Of a DNA stretch of 64,000 nucleotides, positions 29,156-38,202 are shown in pieces. The stretch is from Thioclava sp. ES.031 (GTDB lineage Bacteria > Pseudomonadota > Alphaproteobacteria > Rhodobacterales > Rhodobacteraceae). Under the pieces are notes generated by a model. It searched no databases, was not told where the DNA came from, and saw only the letters and a list, made by a program, of their open reading frames with translations. The stretch is from NCBI RefSeq assembly GCF_002563775.1, contig NZ_PDJO01000001.1, forward strand, positions 2,792,501-2,856,500, in the 5' to 3' direction. Within the stretch, counting starts at the first letter, position 1. Every line of letters starts with the position of its first letter. Both the position numbers and the translations under genes were made by a program.

Positions 29156-29800
29156 GTGATCGGTGCCGAATACATCACTGCTTTCGTGACGCTTTTCGTC
29201 ATCATCGACCCGATCGGTCTGGCCCCGGTCTTCATCGCGCTGACGCTGGGCGAAAGCCACCGCGCACGTCTGCGTATCGCCTTCCGCGCGCTCATCATCG
29301 CCGCCGTGCTGCTGACGCTGTTCGGTATCTTCGGCGACAAGATCCTCGCCGGGATCGGTATCTCCATGCCCGCCTTCCGCATTGCGGGCGGGGTGCTTTT
29401 GTTCCTTACCGCGCTCGACATGCTGTTCGAACGCCGCACCAAGCGCCGCGAGGCGCAGGGCGAGGAGCACGAGGCCGATCCCGAGACCGATCCCTCCGTC
29501 TTCCCGCTGGCGACGCCCCTTCTCGCCGGCCCCGGCGCGATGGCCACGATGATCCTGCTGGCAGGGCGCGAGGGCGGCGACTGGCTGCATGTCGTGGCGA
29601 TCATCGCCATGATGCTTCTGGTGCTGGGCTGTGTCCTGGTGATGTTCCTGCTCGCCACCCCGATCGAGCGCGCGCTGGGGCGCACCGGCACGATGGTCGT
29701 CACCCGGCTTCTGGGGATGCTGCTGGCCGCGCTGGCGATCCAGTTCATCCTCGACGGGCTGCACGGTGCGGGGCTGATGGGCGGCGTCCCGACAAGCTGA
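29156..29800 (+). CDS. MarC family integral membrane protein
   Basis: A 214-residue protein with six predicted membrane segments and the MarC signatures FVTLFVIIDPIGLAPVF (about 9-25) and TPLLAGPGAMATMI (about 120-133). The family was once linked to multiple antibiotic resistance, but its real function is unknown. GTG start after a GGAAGGGAT stretch. Confidence 0.92.
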   Translation: MIGAEYITAFVTLFVIIDPIGLAPVFIALTLGESHRARLRIAFRALIIAAVLLTLFGIFGDKILAGIGISMPAFRIAGGVLLFLTALDMLFERRTKRREAQGEEHEADPETDPSVFPLATPLLAGPGAMATMILLAGREGGDWLHVVAIIAMMLLVLGCVLVMFLLATPIERALGRTGTMVVTRLLGMLLAALAIQFILDGLHGAGLMGGVPTS

Positions 29801-29871
29801 GGCAATCCGCCCTCTGGGAAAGTCACCTGCGCGGACCTATCTGAAAGAGATCGGTAGGGGTAACGAGGATC

Positions 29872-30465
29872 ATGGTGGAGACGATCATCAGCGAAAACTG
29901 GGGACGGCTAGTCTATCTGAGCCTCCTGCTCGTCGCCGTGGGCGGGTATTTCGTGCTGGAGATCCGCCGCCGTCCCGGTCGCACCATGCAACAGGCCGCG
30001 ATCTGGGGGCTGATCTTTCTCGGCACGCTCGCCGCGGTCGGGCTTTGGACCGATATCCAGCGGCAAGTGACGATCCCCGATCAGGCGGTGATGCGCGATG
30101 GCCGGATCGAGGTGCCGCAAGCGCCCGACGGGCATTACTACCTCACCGCCGAGGTCAACGGCACGCCGATCCGCTTCGTCGTCGATACCGGCGCGAGCCA
30201 GATCGTGCTGACCCAACGCGCCGCCGAGCGCGCGGGCATCAACACTTCCGATCTCGCCTATATCGGGCAGGCGCGCACCGCCAATGGCATCGTCGCGACC
30301 GCGCCGGTGCGGCTGGAGCGCTTCGATCTGGGACCGATCCACGACAGCAACCTGCGCGCCGTGGTCAATCGCGGTTCGATGGATACCTCGCTTCTGGGCA
30401 TGACCTATCTCACCCGTTTCGCGAAGGTGGAATTTGCGCGCGGCACGCTGATCCTCGAACGCTGA
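29872..30465 (+). CDS. Retropepsin-like clan AA aspartic protease (TIGR02281 type)
   Basis: A 197-residue membrane protein: two hydrophobic N-terminal segments (about 12-24 and 40-58) and a single retropepsin domain with FVVDTGASQIVLT (about 103-115) and, later, TSLLGMTYLTRF. The DTGAS motif is the active-site loop, so it would work as a homodimer. The family is common in alphaproteobacteria; substrates are unknown. Confidence 0.88.
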   Translation: MVETIISENWGRLVYLSLLLVAVGGYFVLEIRRRPGRTMQQAAIWGLIFLGTLAAVGLWTDIQRQVTIPDQAVMRDGRIEVPQAPDGHYYLTAEVNGTPIRFVVDTGASQIVLTQRAAERAGINTSDLAYIGQARTANGIVATAPVRLERFDLGPIHDSNLRAVVNRGSMDTSLLGMTYLTRFAKVEFARGTLILER

Positions 30466-30585
30466 GCGGGCGCGGCCCGCAATCGTCGTGATCCTGCCTT
30501 TTTCGTGCCTCAATCTTTGCCGAGGCTCCGAGGGCGCCCGCCGATCAGGCTGCGCCACTCAGGCTTCGTTACGAGGAAAACACGC

Positions 30586-30696
30586 ATGGTTGCTTTCGAC
30601 ACCCTCGCTCTCGCGATCATCACCGTCGCAGCCATTCGCGAAACCTATCTCCGCCTGCGCCCGATGATGCGCTCTGCCGAAGCAGAGCGCGGCTAA
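30586..30696 (+). CDS. Small membrane peptide, 36 residues
   Basis: ATG preceded by ACGAGGAAA at good spacing. The peptide has one hydrophobic segment (TLALAIITVAAI, about 6-17), followed by a basic helix ETYLRLRPMMR. I recognise no family. The good ribosome site and clear membrane-helix layout argue that it is real, but its shortness keeps confidence moderate. It lies between two convergent genes. Confidence 0.5.
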   Translation: MVAFDTLALAIITVAAIRETYLRLRPMMRSAEAERG

Positions 30697-30697
30697 G

Positions 30698-31933
30698 CTA
30701 GCCTTTCACCAGAACCGCGAGATCGGCCACATTCGTGCCGGTTGCCCCCGTCATCAGCAGCGCATCGGCCGCCTGCAGGACGTGATAGCTGTCATTGCGC
30801 GCAAGCGCCGCATCGCAATCGACGCCCGCCGCCCGCGCCGCCGCGCAGGTCTCCGGCCCCACCAGACCGCCCGCCGCATCCGTCGGCCCGTCACGGCCGT
30901 CGGTGCCGCCCGAGAGGAAGCGCCATGCACCCTCGATCCCGGCCGCCTCTGCCGCGCAAGCCACCCGCAGCGCCAGTTCCTGATTGCGGCCGCCACGCCC
31001 GTCGCCCTTGATCGTCACGGTGGTCTCACCGCCCATGACCAAAGCGCCTGCGGGCATATCGCGCAGCAGAGCCACGATCTGCGGCGCAAGATCGGCCACA
31101 TCCCCGTCGAGCGCGAAGGGCGCCGCCTCGGCCCCGGCCGAGACCATCGCCGCGACCGACAGCCCGTTCGCCCCGATCAGACGGTTGCGGGCGGCGGGCA
31201 AAGCGGGCTCGGCGCCGGAGGCTTCCAGATGCGCCTGCACAGGGGCGGGCAGCGCCTCCCAGATCCCGAGATCACGACAGAGCTGCGCCGCCTCGGCCCG
31301 CGTGCCGATCGGCTCGACCGTGGGACCAGAGGCGATCACGCGCAGATCGTCGCCGGGCACATCGGACAGGATCAGTCCCGTCACGGGGGCCGCGCTGGCA
31401 AGCAGCCAGCCGCCGCCCTTGAGCTGGGACAGTTGTTGGCGGATCAGGTTCATCTGCGTGATGTCCGCACCGCAGCCAAGCAGCAGGCGGCTGACCTCGG
31501 CCTTGTCCGACAGGCTCAGCCCCTCGGCGGGCGCCACAGCCAGCGCGGAGCCCCCGCCGGAAATCAGCGCCAGAACGCGATCCTCCGGCCCACAGCCCTG
31601 CAGACATTCCAGAATCGCGCGCCCTGCCCGCTCGCTGCCCTCTCCCGGCACGGGGTGGTCGCCCGCGATCAGCGTAACGCCCGCGCGCGGGGGCGCCGCT
31701 TCGGCATTCTCGGGATTGGTGACGACCAGCGCCTGCGCCTCCGCGGGCAGCGCGTCGAGCGCCGCGGCAGTCATCGCAAGCGCCGCCTTGCCGAGCGCGA
31801 TCACCTGCCAGCGCCCGCCCGGCCCCGGCGGGGTGTCCATCGCCCATCCCATCGCGCGGGTCACCCCCGCTGCCGGGTCGGCCGTCTTCACCCCGATGTC
31901 GAACAATTCGCGCGCGCGTGCTTCCAGATCCAT
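30698..31933 (-). CDS. Glycerate 2-kinase (GckA/TtuD, MOFRL family)
   Basis: Phosphorylates D-glycerate, feeding glycolate, tartrate or serine-derived carbon into lower glycolysis. The 411-residue protein has the DUF4147 N-terminal domain with GDHPVPGEGSERAGR (about 93-107) and ALISGGGSAL (about 121-130), and a C-terminal MOFRL domain with GRGGRNQELALR and SGGTDGRDGPTDAAG (about 320-365). ATG 31933 lies just beyond a repeat copy whose CAAAGCGAAGGGGG end provides the purine-rich ribosome site. Its stop is 2 bases from that of the small membrane peptide. Confidence 0.93.
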   Translation of the reverse strand: MDLEARARELFDIGVKTADPAAGVTRAMGWAMDTPPGPGGRWQVIALGKAALAMTAAALDALPAEAQALVVTNPENAEAAPPRAGVTLIAGDHPVPGEGSERAGRAILECLQGCGPEDRVLALISGGGSALAVAPAEGLSLSDKAEVSRLLLGCGADITQMNLIRQQLSQLKGGGWLLASAAPVTGLILSDVPGDDLRVIASGPTVEPIGTRAEAAQLCRDLGIWEALPAPVQAHLEASGAEPALPAARNRLIGANGLSVAAMVSAGAEAAPFALDGDVADLAPQIVALLRDMPAGALVMGGETTVTIKGDGRGGRNQELALRVACAAEAAGIEGAWRFLSGGTDGRDGPTDAAGGLVGPETCAAARAAGVDCDAALARNDSYHVLQAADALLMTGATGTNVADLAVLVKG

Positions 31934-31940
31934 TCCTGCC

Positions 31941-32005
31941 CCCTTCGCTTTGGTCCAGATAGCCCCGGGGGGAGGCGGGCTGCAAGCCCGGCGGGGAGAG
32001 CCCCC
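31941..32005 (-). repeat. Dispersed repeat, leading into the glycerate kinase start
   Basis: Read on the minus strand: a weak GGGGG-CTCTC-CCC type hairpin, CCGGGGCTATCTGGACC and AAAGCGAAG, ending 8 bases before the ATG. The core is degenerate (CTATCT in place of GATATTT), so this is a diverged copy. Confidence 0.55.
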
Positions 32006-32027
32006 GGCACCGGCGCCCAAATGAAAA

Positions 32028-32052
32028 GACGCCCGCGGGGAGCGCGGGCGTC
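32028..32052 (-). terminator. Terminator of the sox operon
   Basis: Perfect 9-bp stem GACGCCCGC / GCGGGCGTC; on the minus strand it is followed directly by TTTTC. It lies 73 bases after the soxD stop. Confidence 0.85.
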
Positions 32053-32124
32053 GAAACACGATCAGGCGGAAGGCCCCTGACGGTTTAAGTGAGCGGGGAC
32101 CGAAGCCCCCGCCCGGGGAGGGTG

Positions 32125-33216
32125 TTAGCCACCTTGGCTCTCGATGTAGGCGAGCACCGCCTTGACGTCTTCGGGGTCTTTCAGACCGGCGAAGGACATC
32201 CGGTTCTTCGGAATGTAGCCCTTCGGATCGGCGAGATACTCCTCGACCGTCTGCTCAGTCCAAACCAGACCGTCTTCGCCGTGCAGGGTCATCGACTTCG
32301 AGTATTTGAAGCCGTCAACCGTCCCGGCCTGACGCCCGATCAGCCCGTTGAGCACGGGACCGACGCGGTTCTTCGCGTCTTCGCCGACCTGGTGGCAGGC
32401 CTTACACTTCTTGAAGACCTTCTCGCCAGCTGCGACCAGCTCCGGGTCAGCCGAGAGGCTTTCCGCCGGCGCGGCCTCTGCCTTGGCTTCCTCCGCAGCC
32501 GCCGGAGCGTCCTGCGCCGGAGCTTCGGCAGTGTCGGTTTCAGCCGCAGTATCGGCAGCCGCCGTGTCTTCGCCGTTGCCCTCATCGGGGGTCACGTCGA
32601 GAACGGTCGCCTTCTTGGTGATCTGCACGTCGGTCTTACAGTCGCTCATGCAAGCGGCTTCCGAGAACTTCGGCACTTCGACCTCATCGCGGTTATCCAC
32701 GATGAACCCATCGGCGTTCGGCATCTCCACGTCGAGGAAGTTATCCTTCGTAAGGACGAAATCGTCATCCACGAGATAGTTCGAGTAGAGGATGTAGGCG
32801 ACGATGGCGTAGGTCTCGTCGACGGTCAGCGTCTGCGCGTTGCCGAACGGCATCGAGCGGTGCGCATAGTCCCAGACGGTCGACAGGTAGGGCCAGTAGG
32901 AACCGACGGTTTTCACCGGGTCCTTGTCGGCCAGCGTTCCATCGCCCCCGGCCAGTTTCGGCCAGTTGTCGACGCCCTCGGCGAAGTCGCCGTGACACGC
33001 CGCGCAGTTGTCGGCGAAGATTTTCTCACCATCGGCAACCGAGCCCGAACCTTCGGGAAGGTTCTTGCCATCGGGGAAGACCTCGACGGTCCAGGCGTTG
33101 ATTTCCTCGGGCAGCGCTTCACGACCCAGACCGTATTTCTCGGCCAGGGCGGGCGTCGCGACGAGCGGAGCGGCCAGAAGCGTGGCCAGCAGCAGATTAC
33201 GACGACACTTCGACAT
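32125..33216 (-). CDS. soxD: SoxD, diheme cytochrome c of sulfane dehydrogenase
   Basis: Electron-accepting subunit of SoxCD, which oxidises the SoxY-bound sulfane sulfur by six electrons. The 363-residue precursor has a Sec signal peptide (about 1-25), a first heme site CAACH (71-75), an Ala/Glu-rich linker (about 210-255) and a second heme site CKACH (271-275). The start at ATG 33216 overlaps the soxC stop by 20 bases. Last gene of the sox operon; soxEFGH, present downstream in Paracoccus pantotrophus, do not follow. Confidence 0.96.
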   Translation of the reverse strand: MSKCRRNLLLATLLAAPLVATPALAEKYGLGREALPEEINAWTVEVFPDGKNLPEGSGSVADGEKIFADNCAACHGDFAEGVDNWPKLAGGDGTLADKDPVKTVGSYWPYLSTVWDYAHRSMPFGNAQTLTVDETYAIVAYILYSNYLVDDDFVLTKDNFLDVEMPNADGFIVDNRDEVEVPKFSEAACMSDCKTDVQITKKATVLDVTPDEGNGEDTAAADTAAETDTAEAPAQDAPAAAEEAKAEAAPAESLSADPELVAAGEKVFKKCKACHQVGEDAKNRVGPVLNGLIGRQAGTVDGFKYSKSMTLHGEDGLVWTEQTVEEYLADPKGYIPKNRMSFAGLKDPEDVKAVLAYIESQGG

Positions 33217-34507
33217 TCTCGGACTCCCCGTTTTCCTTGACCCACCAGGTCTGGATACCGTTGTTGTGATAGACCGAATTCTCGCCACGGATCGCGCGGA
33301 GCGCGTCCTTGGTCGGCTGAACGTAGCCGGTGGAATCGGTAGCGCGGGACTGAAGGAGCATCTCCGAACCGTCCCAGTCGATCTCGAGGTAGAAGCGCGA
33401 GACCGCCTTGTCGGTGCCCGGCTCGGCCAGACGGGCTTCCTGCCAGTTCGCACCGCCATCGATCGACACGTCGACCTTGGTGATGTGACCGCGACCCGAC
33501 CAGGCCATGCCGGTGATGACCAGCGGGCCCTTGCCGTGCTTGATCGGCATCTGCGGGCTGGGCGAGGTGACGACCGATTTGGCGTCCATGACCCAGGTCC
33601 ACTTGCGCGACGTGCCGTCGGCGAGCGTGTCGGTGTATTTCGAGGTTTCTTCGCGCGACTGCACGGCCTCGTCGGTGACTTCGAGGCGACGCAGCCACTT
33701 CACCCACATGTTGCCTTCCCAGCCCGGAACCACGAGGCGCACCGGATAGCCGTGCTCCTTGCGCAGCGCCTCGCCGTTGGCCTTGATGGCCACGAGACAG
33801 TCGTCGAGCGCTTTCTCCAGCGGGATCGAGCGGCCGTTCGAGGACGCGTCGGCGCCTTCGGCATAGACCCACTTGTCCTTGATCTGGTCGCCGAGATTGG
33901 TGATCCCCGCTTCTTCGAGCAGCGTCCGCAGCGGGATGCCCGAATATTGCATGTTGTGGATCATGCCCTGGGTGAACTGCGCACCGTTGAGCTGTGCACC
34001 AGCCCATTCCATGCCCGAGTTCGCCGCACATTCGAGGAAGTAGGTGCGGTTCTCACGCGGGAAACGCTCCAGATCCTCGTAGGTGAAGACCAGCGGCTTA
34101 TCGACGAGGCCGTTGATCATCAGGCGGTAGTCTTCCTTCTTCAGCTCGATCGCGCCCGAGTGGTGACGCTCGAAAGCGCAGCCGGTGGGGGTGATCGTGC
34201 CGTCGAGGGCGTGGATCGGCGTGAAGTTGATCGACGAAATCGTATCCGCCGTCAGCCAGCCGACATTGCGGCGGATGACGTCATCTTCGAATTCGATCGG
34301 CAGGCCGTAGGGGGTCGCATCGACCCCGTCGCCCCAGCCCGAAGCCCAAGACTGAACTTCGGTGATCAACGGATCGGGTTGAGTTTGCGCGCGCGCGGCA
34401 CCAGCACCTGCGGCCATCGCACCGACCGCAGCCCCTGCGCGGAGGAACCCGCGGCGGCTGAGGGCGGCATTGGCGGCCGGGTTGCCCTGGCGTTCCTTGT
34501 CGTCCAT
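33197..34507 (-). CDS. soxC: SoxC, molybdenum subunit of sulfane dehydrogenase
   Basis: A 436-residue sulfite-oxidase-fold molybdoprotein of the periplasm. It has a twin-arginine signal SRRGFLRAG (about 17-25), the molybdenum-ligating Cys160 in YFLECAANSGMEW, and a C-terminal dimerisation domain. It needs the cofactor made by MoaC and MoeA and export by TatABC, all encoded in this window. The ATG at 34507 follows GGAGGAAAA; upstream in-frame start codons lack this. Confidence 0.97.
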   Translation of the reverse strand: MDDKERQGNPAANAALSRRGFLRAGAAVGAMAAGAGAARAQTQPDPLITEVQSWASGWGDGVDATPYGLPIEFEDDVIRRNVGWLTADTISSINFTPIHALDGTITPTGCAFERHHSGAIELKKEDYRLMINGLVDKPLVFTYEDLERFPRENRTYFLECAANSGMEWAGAQLNGAQFTQGMIHNMQYSGIPLRTLLEEAGITNLGDQIKDKWVYAEGADASSNGRSIPLEKALDDCLVAIKANGEALRKEHGYPVRLVVPGWEGNMWVKWLRRLEVTDEAVQSREETSKYTDTLADGTSRKWTWVMDAKSVVTSPSPQMPIKHGKGPLVITGMAWSGRGHITKVDVSIDGGANWQEARLAEPGTDKAVSRFYLEIDWDGSEMLLQSRATDSTGYVQPTKDALRAIRGENSVYHNNGIQTWWVKENGESENVEVSS

Positions 34508-34566
34508 GTGTTTTCCTCCAGTCTCTAACCCCCTGCGGGGCGCAATCATCGACGGGCGGGACCGGC

Positions 34567-36258
34567 TTAAATGCCGGTCACGACCACCGAGTCATTCGGT
34601 TTCAAGTCAACGGTTTTGATCTTGCGCAGGTGATCGGCGATCACGTCCCAGATCTGCGGCCCTTCGGTGCCTTCGTTGACCGAGGCCCAGCCCGTCACGA
34701 CGTAGTTGCGTGCCGGGTCGATATCGGAGCCGTCCTTCAGGAGCGTCATGTTGGAAATCCGCTCGCCGATCGGCTTCGAAACGTCGATGTGGTAGCCCAT
34801 GCCACCCACTCGAACCATGTCCCCGCCCTGCTGATAGTAGGGGTCGGTGTTGAAGATGTTGTCGGCCACGTCTTCGAGAATGGTCTTGATCAGCTCGCCC
34901 GTCATCTCGGTGCGATAGTTCTCGCCATAGGTCATCGAAGTGGCGTTGAGCACGTCTTCCATGGTGATTTTCTGCCCCGGGATCAGCGACGGCCCCCAGC
35001 GCACGCCCGGGCTCATCGCGATCTCGGCGTCCTGCTCGGACAGCATCGCTTCGCAGATCAGGTCGTCCCAGGTGCCGTTGAAGTTGCCGCGGCGATAGAG
35101 CAGCGAGTTCGTCTCGCCCACGACTTCCTCGAGTTCGGCCTTGTAGGGCTCGCGATGGCCCATGATGACGTCGGTCATCTCTTTGTCGGGCTCGATCACG
35201 TCGGAGAAGATCGGGATCAGCTTGTGGCGGAAGCCCATCATCTTGCCGTCGCGCACGTCGAGATCGACGCGGGAGACGAATTTGCCGTTCGAGCCCGAGG
35301 CGATCAGGATCGTCTCGCCCACGAGGACCGGCTCCGGAATGGCGTCATGGGTGTGACCGGTGAGGATCACGTCGATGCCCTTCACGCGGCTCGCCATCTT
35401 GTGGTCCACGTCGAAGCCGTTATGCGACAGGCAGACGACCAGATCGACGCCCTTCGCACGGACCTCGTCGACCATCGCCTGCATACGCTCTTCGCGGATG
35501 CCGAAGGAATAGTCGGGGAACATCCAGCCCGGGTTGGCGATCGGCATATAGGGGAAGGCCTGACCGATGACCGCGATCTGCGTGCCGTTGCGCTCGAAGA
35601 TCTTGTAGGGCTCGTAGGCGGGCTCGTCCCACTCCGCGTCGAAGATGTTCGCGCCGAGGAAGGGGAAGGGAAGGCCGTCAACGATCTCGTTCACGCGGTC
35701 CTGACCATAGGTCCATTCCCAGTGCGAGGTCATCGCTTCGACGCCGAGCGTGTTCATGACGTCGACCATGTTCTGGCCTTTGGTCTTCAGCGCGACCATC
35801 GAGCCATGCCAGGTGTCGCCGCCATCGAGCAGCAGCGCTTCGGGACGCTCGGCCTTGATCGCTTTCACGATCGTCGCCACGCGGTCCATGCCGCCCATCT
35901 TGCCGTAGGACTTCGCGAGATCGGTGAAGTTCTCGTAGGTCAGCGCATAGGCGTCGGGGCTGTTCGGCTCGATGTTGAACATCTTGAGGAAATCCGCGCC
36001 GGTGACATGCGGCGGACGGCCCTTGGCCTCACCCACGCCGAGGTTGATTTCCGGCTCGCGGAAATAGATCGGCATCGCTTGCGCGTGGATGTCGGTGATG
36101 TGGATCAGCGTCACGTTGCCCAGCGGTTCGAACTGCAGGAGCTGGTCCTGAGTCAGCGACTGCTGTGCCATGGCGCGCGACCAGCGCGACAGGCCCGAAG
36201 CACCGAGGATAGTCGAGGCGGCCAAGCTCGCCTGAAGAAATTCCCGCCGGGAAATCAT
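34567..36258 (-). CDS. soxB: SoxB, dimanganese thiosulfohydrolase
   Basis: Removes sulfate from SoxY-bound thiosulfonate. The 563-residue precursor starts with a twin-arginine signal SRREFLQAS (about 3-11), then a calcineurin-like metallophosphoesterase domain with ITDIHAQ (about 54-60), LLDGGDTWHGS (about 142-152) and LTGHTHDAIPE, and a 5'-nucleotidase C-terminal domain. Widely used marker gene for thiosulfate oxidation. A stable hairpin and an A/T-rich dyad separate it from soxA, suggesting its own promoter or attenuation. Confidence 0.98.
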   Translation of the reverse strand: MISRREFLQASLAASTILGASGLSRWSRAMAQQSLTQDQLLQFEPLGNVTLIHITDIHAQAMPIYFREPEINLGVGEAKGRPPHVTGADFLKMFNIEPNSPDAYALTYENFTDLAKSYGKMGGMDRVATIVKAIKAERPEALLLDGGDTWHGSMVALKTKGQNMVDVMNTLGVEAMTSHWEWTYGQDRVNEIVDGLPFPFLGANIFDAEWDEPAYEPYKIFERNGTQIAVIGQAFPYMPIANPGWMFPDYSFGIREERMQAMVDEVRAKGVDLVVCLSHNGFDVDHKMASRVKGIDVILTGHTHDAIPEPVLVGETILIASGSNGKFVSRVDLDVRDGKMMGFRHKLIPIFSDVIEPDKEMTDVIMGHREPYKAELEEVVGETNSLLYRRGNFNGTWDDLICEAMLSEQDAEIAMSPGVRWGPSLIPGQKITMEDVLNATSMTYGENYRTEMTGELIKTILEDVADNIFNTDPYYQQGGDMVRVGGMGYHIDVSKPIGERISNMTLLKDGSDIDPARNYVVTGWASVNEGTEGPQIWDVIADHLRKIKTVDLKPNDSVVVTGI

Positions 36259-36339
36259 GCGATGTGTCTCCTTCTTCTCACCGGGCCCGTGCGCCCGGCG
36301 GTCGTTTCATTCGGGTAAATTGACAAACAAATTCAAACA

Positions 36340-36359
36340 GATATTAAAAATTGAATATG
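36340..36359. promoter_or_regulatory. A/T-rich dyad upstream of soxB
   Basis: ATATT-N8-AATAT within an A/T-rich island (about 36310-36360), in a GC-rich genome, about 80 bases before the soxB start. On the minus strand it reads CATATTC...AATATC, sharing half-sites with the perfect dyad upstream of soxX. It may be a second SoxR-type site or simply a promoter region for soxBCD. Confidence 0.4.
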
Positions 36360-36371
36360 TTGAAACGAAAC

Positions 36372-36401
36372 GCGCGGGACAGGGAGGCCCCTGCCCCGCG
36401 C
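36372..36401 (-). terminator. Hairpin between soxA and soxB
   Basis: Long GC stem GCGCGGGACAGGG / CCCTGCCCCGCGC with one mismatch and a 4-base loop, 13 bases after the soxA stop. On the minus strand it is followed by GTTTCG, not a clean T-run, so it may partly terminate or stabilise the upstream mRNA end. Confidence 0.6.
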
Positions 36402-36414
36402 ATCAAGTCAAAGG

Positions 36415-37275
36415 TCAGGGACGGACGCCGCCGCCCTCGATGTCGAGACCCAAGCCGCGCGAGGCGACGTAGAGCTCAAGATTGCGGAACTCGTCCGAAC
36501 CCGGGCTATAGGTTTCCGCGCGCGTGTCGCGGATACAGCCCTTGAAGCGGTTGTGGATCGAAACCACGCCCGCGTTCTTCAGACGGTAGACCGGGAAGCC
36601 CTGAATCTGGCCCTGGCTGAGGTGGTCAGCGCGGATGAAGTTGCCGTAGTTCTCTTCGTGGCACGACGCGCAGGACAGCTCGAGCTGACCGTAGCGGGTG
36701 TAGTACATCTCCTTGCCCTTCTCCCAGAAAGGCTGGGCGTCGCCGTCGATCTTGACCGCGACCGGCATACCACGCGACTCGACCGCGATTGCGGCGGTCA
36801 TGTTCTTCATCGAACCGCTGTCCCAGCCCCAGGCTTCGGCGCCCATGCGGTTGGTGCGGCAGTCGTTGATGAAATCTTCCATCGACCACAGCTTGCCGGC
36901 TTCGTTCAGCTTCGGCATCTCGGCGCGGACGCCTTTCATGCCTTCGCTGATATCGCCGTGGCAATCCGCGCAGGATTTGCCTTCGGAGCCATCAGCGGTC
37001 GACCAGGCTTCCTGGCCTTGCTCGGCAAAGATCATGATCGGGTTGTCGAAGTCGTCCTGTTCCATCGCGCGGGTCTCATCCGTACGGAAGAGCCAGCCGG
37101 AATAGACCTCGTCGAGGTGCCCTTCGAGGTGAGGGGCGGCGGGCGCCTTCACCGTGATCGGGGTGTCGCCGTTGATGACGAGCTCGTCATCCGCCATTTC
37201 GGCGTGCAGCGCCGCGGTGCTGAGCGCGAAGGCTGCAGTGGCGGCAAGGATGGTGCGGCTGGTGCGCAACGTCAT
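36415..37275 (-). CDS. soxA: SoxA, diheme subunit of SoxXA
   Basis: SoxXA joins thiosulfate to the SoxY cysteine. The 286-residue precursor has a signal peptide (about 1-25) and two heme c motifs, CADCH (102-106) and CASCH (202-206). Cys247 in GCIRDTRAE is the residue that becomes the cysteine-persulfide heme ligand in the family. The diheme form is the type found in Paracoccus and Rhodovulum. Confidence 0.97.
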   Translation of the reverse strand: MTLRTSRTILAATAAFALSTAALHAEMADDELVINGDTPITVKAPAAPHLEGHLDEVYSGWLFRTDETRAMEQDDFDNPIMIFAEQGQEAWSTADGSEGKSCADCHGDISEGMKGVRAEMPKLNEAGKLWSMEDFINDCRTNRMGAEAWGWDSGSMKNMTAAIAVESRGMPVAVKIDGDAQPFWEKGKEMYYTRYGQLELSCASCHEENYGNFIRADHLSQGQIQGFPVYRLKNAGVVSIHNRFKGCIRDTRAETYSPGSDEFRNLELYVASRGLGLDIEGGGVRP

Positions 37276-37350
37276 ATTCTGTGTCCTCCCTGGGTGTGCC
37301 CCGCGCCCATCGATCTCCCCAAACAGGCGCGGTTCTCTGTTTTTGGTGAG

Positions 37351-37374
37351 GCGGCGCGCTCCCTCACGCGCCGC
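37351..37374 (-). terminator. Hairpin between soxZ and soxA
   Basis: Perfect 8-bp stem GCGGCGCG / CGCGCCGC with an 8-base loop; beyond it on the minus strand lie A/T-richer bases including AAAAACAG. Likely a processing or partial termination site rather than an operon end. Confidence 0.45.
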
Positions 37375-37390
37375 TAGCCTTGACGGCCGA

Positions 37391-37717
37391 TCAGCTCACT
37401 TCGATCTTTTTGCTGTCTTCGTAGGTCGAGCCGTCGTCATCGTACCAGGTGAACTTGAACTCACCGGATTCCGGGACTTTCGCCTCGAACTCGATATAGG
37501 GATTGGTCGAGATCGCCGGCTCGAGGGTCACGTCGACGACGTTCTCACCGTTGAAGTCGCAGGTGAAGCGATTGATGATCTCGCGCGGGATGACGTTGCC
37601 GTCTTTATCCTTGCGCTGGCCCGATTCCATCGGGTGCGAGATCAGGGTTTTGATGGTGATCGTGTCACCGGCCGAAGCAGTTTTCGGCACTTTTACGCGG
37701 GGTCTCACGCCTTTCAT
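37391..37717 (-). CDS. soxZ: SoxZ, partner of the sulfur carrier
   Basis: A 108-residue cytoplasm-made protein without signal peptide, exported together with SoxY. It shows the SoxZ pattern RPRVKVPKTASAGDTITIKTLISHPMESGQR in the first 35 residues and the ending EFKFTWYDDDGSTYEDSKKIEVS-like strand. Forms the SoxYZ heterodimer; no catalytic role of its own. Confidence 0.97.
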   Translation of the reverse strand: MKGVRPRVKVPKTASAGDTITIKTLISHPMESGQRKDKDGNVIPREIINRFTCDFNGENVVDVTLEPAISTNPYIEFEAKVPESGEFKFTWYDDDGSTYEDSKKIEVS

Positions 37718-37742
37718 GGTCTTGTCTCCTCAGATACCGAAT

Positions 37743-38165
37743 TTAGCCGCCGCAGCCGCCGATGGTGACCTTCACGGTCGATTTCGCCTGGACGAAGCTA
37801 CCGTCAGCCATCTTGGCGACAGCGATAACGTCCTGGGTCTTCGAGAGGCGAATGCGGGTCGAAGCCATCTGCGAGCCAGCCATCGGACCGAACTTGAAGG
37901 TCACGACGTCGGGCGTCGGGTTGCCGGTCGCGAAGACCGCGATCTCGGTTGCGCCGGGCGCATCCACGGAGATCGGAACGGTGTTCCCGTTCTCGGCGAT
38001 TTCCGGCGCGGTCAGGGTGACGCCGTCACCCATTGCGGCATCGGCGCCGCCGGTGAACTTGGCGATGGCGTCGGCACCGGCATCGGCCAGCGCGGGCAGC
38101 GGCAGCATGGAAGCGGCAACGCCGCCCATCGCCAGCGCCAGCGCGTCACGTCTGGTCATGGTCAT
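37743..38165 (-). CDS. soxY: SoxY, sulfur carrier protein
   Basis: Carries the sulfur intermediates on its C-terminal swinging arm: the protein ends in GGCGG, with Cys138 as the carrier residue. The 140-residue precursor has a twin-arginine signal (TRRDALALAMGG, about 3-14), which exports the SoxYZ complex. Directly precedes soxZ, 25 bases apart. Confidence 0.98.
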   Translation of the reverse strand: MTMTRRDALALAMGGVAASMLPLPALADAGADAIAKFTGGADAAMGDGVTLTAPEIAENGNTVPISVDAPGATEIAVFATGNPTPDVVTFKFGPMAGSQMASTRIRLSKTQDVIAVAKMADGSFVQAKSTVKVTIGGCGG

Positions 38166-38202
38166 GTTGTATCTTCTCCTCTCGGGTTTGTCGTTCAGAG
38201 GG

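Noticed and set aside
34630..36318. 562-residue open frame on the plus strand across soxB
   Set aside because: Mirror of soxB codon usage; no family similarity and no start signal.
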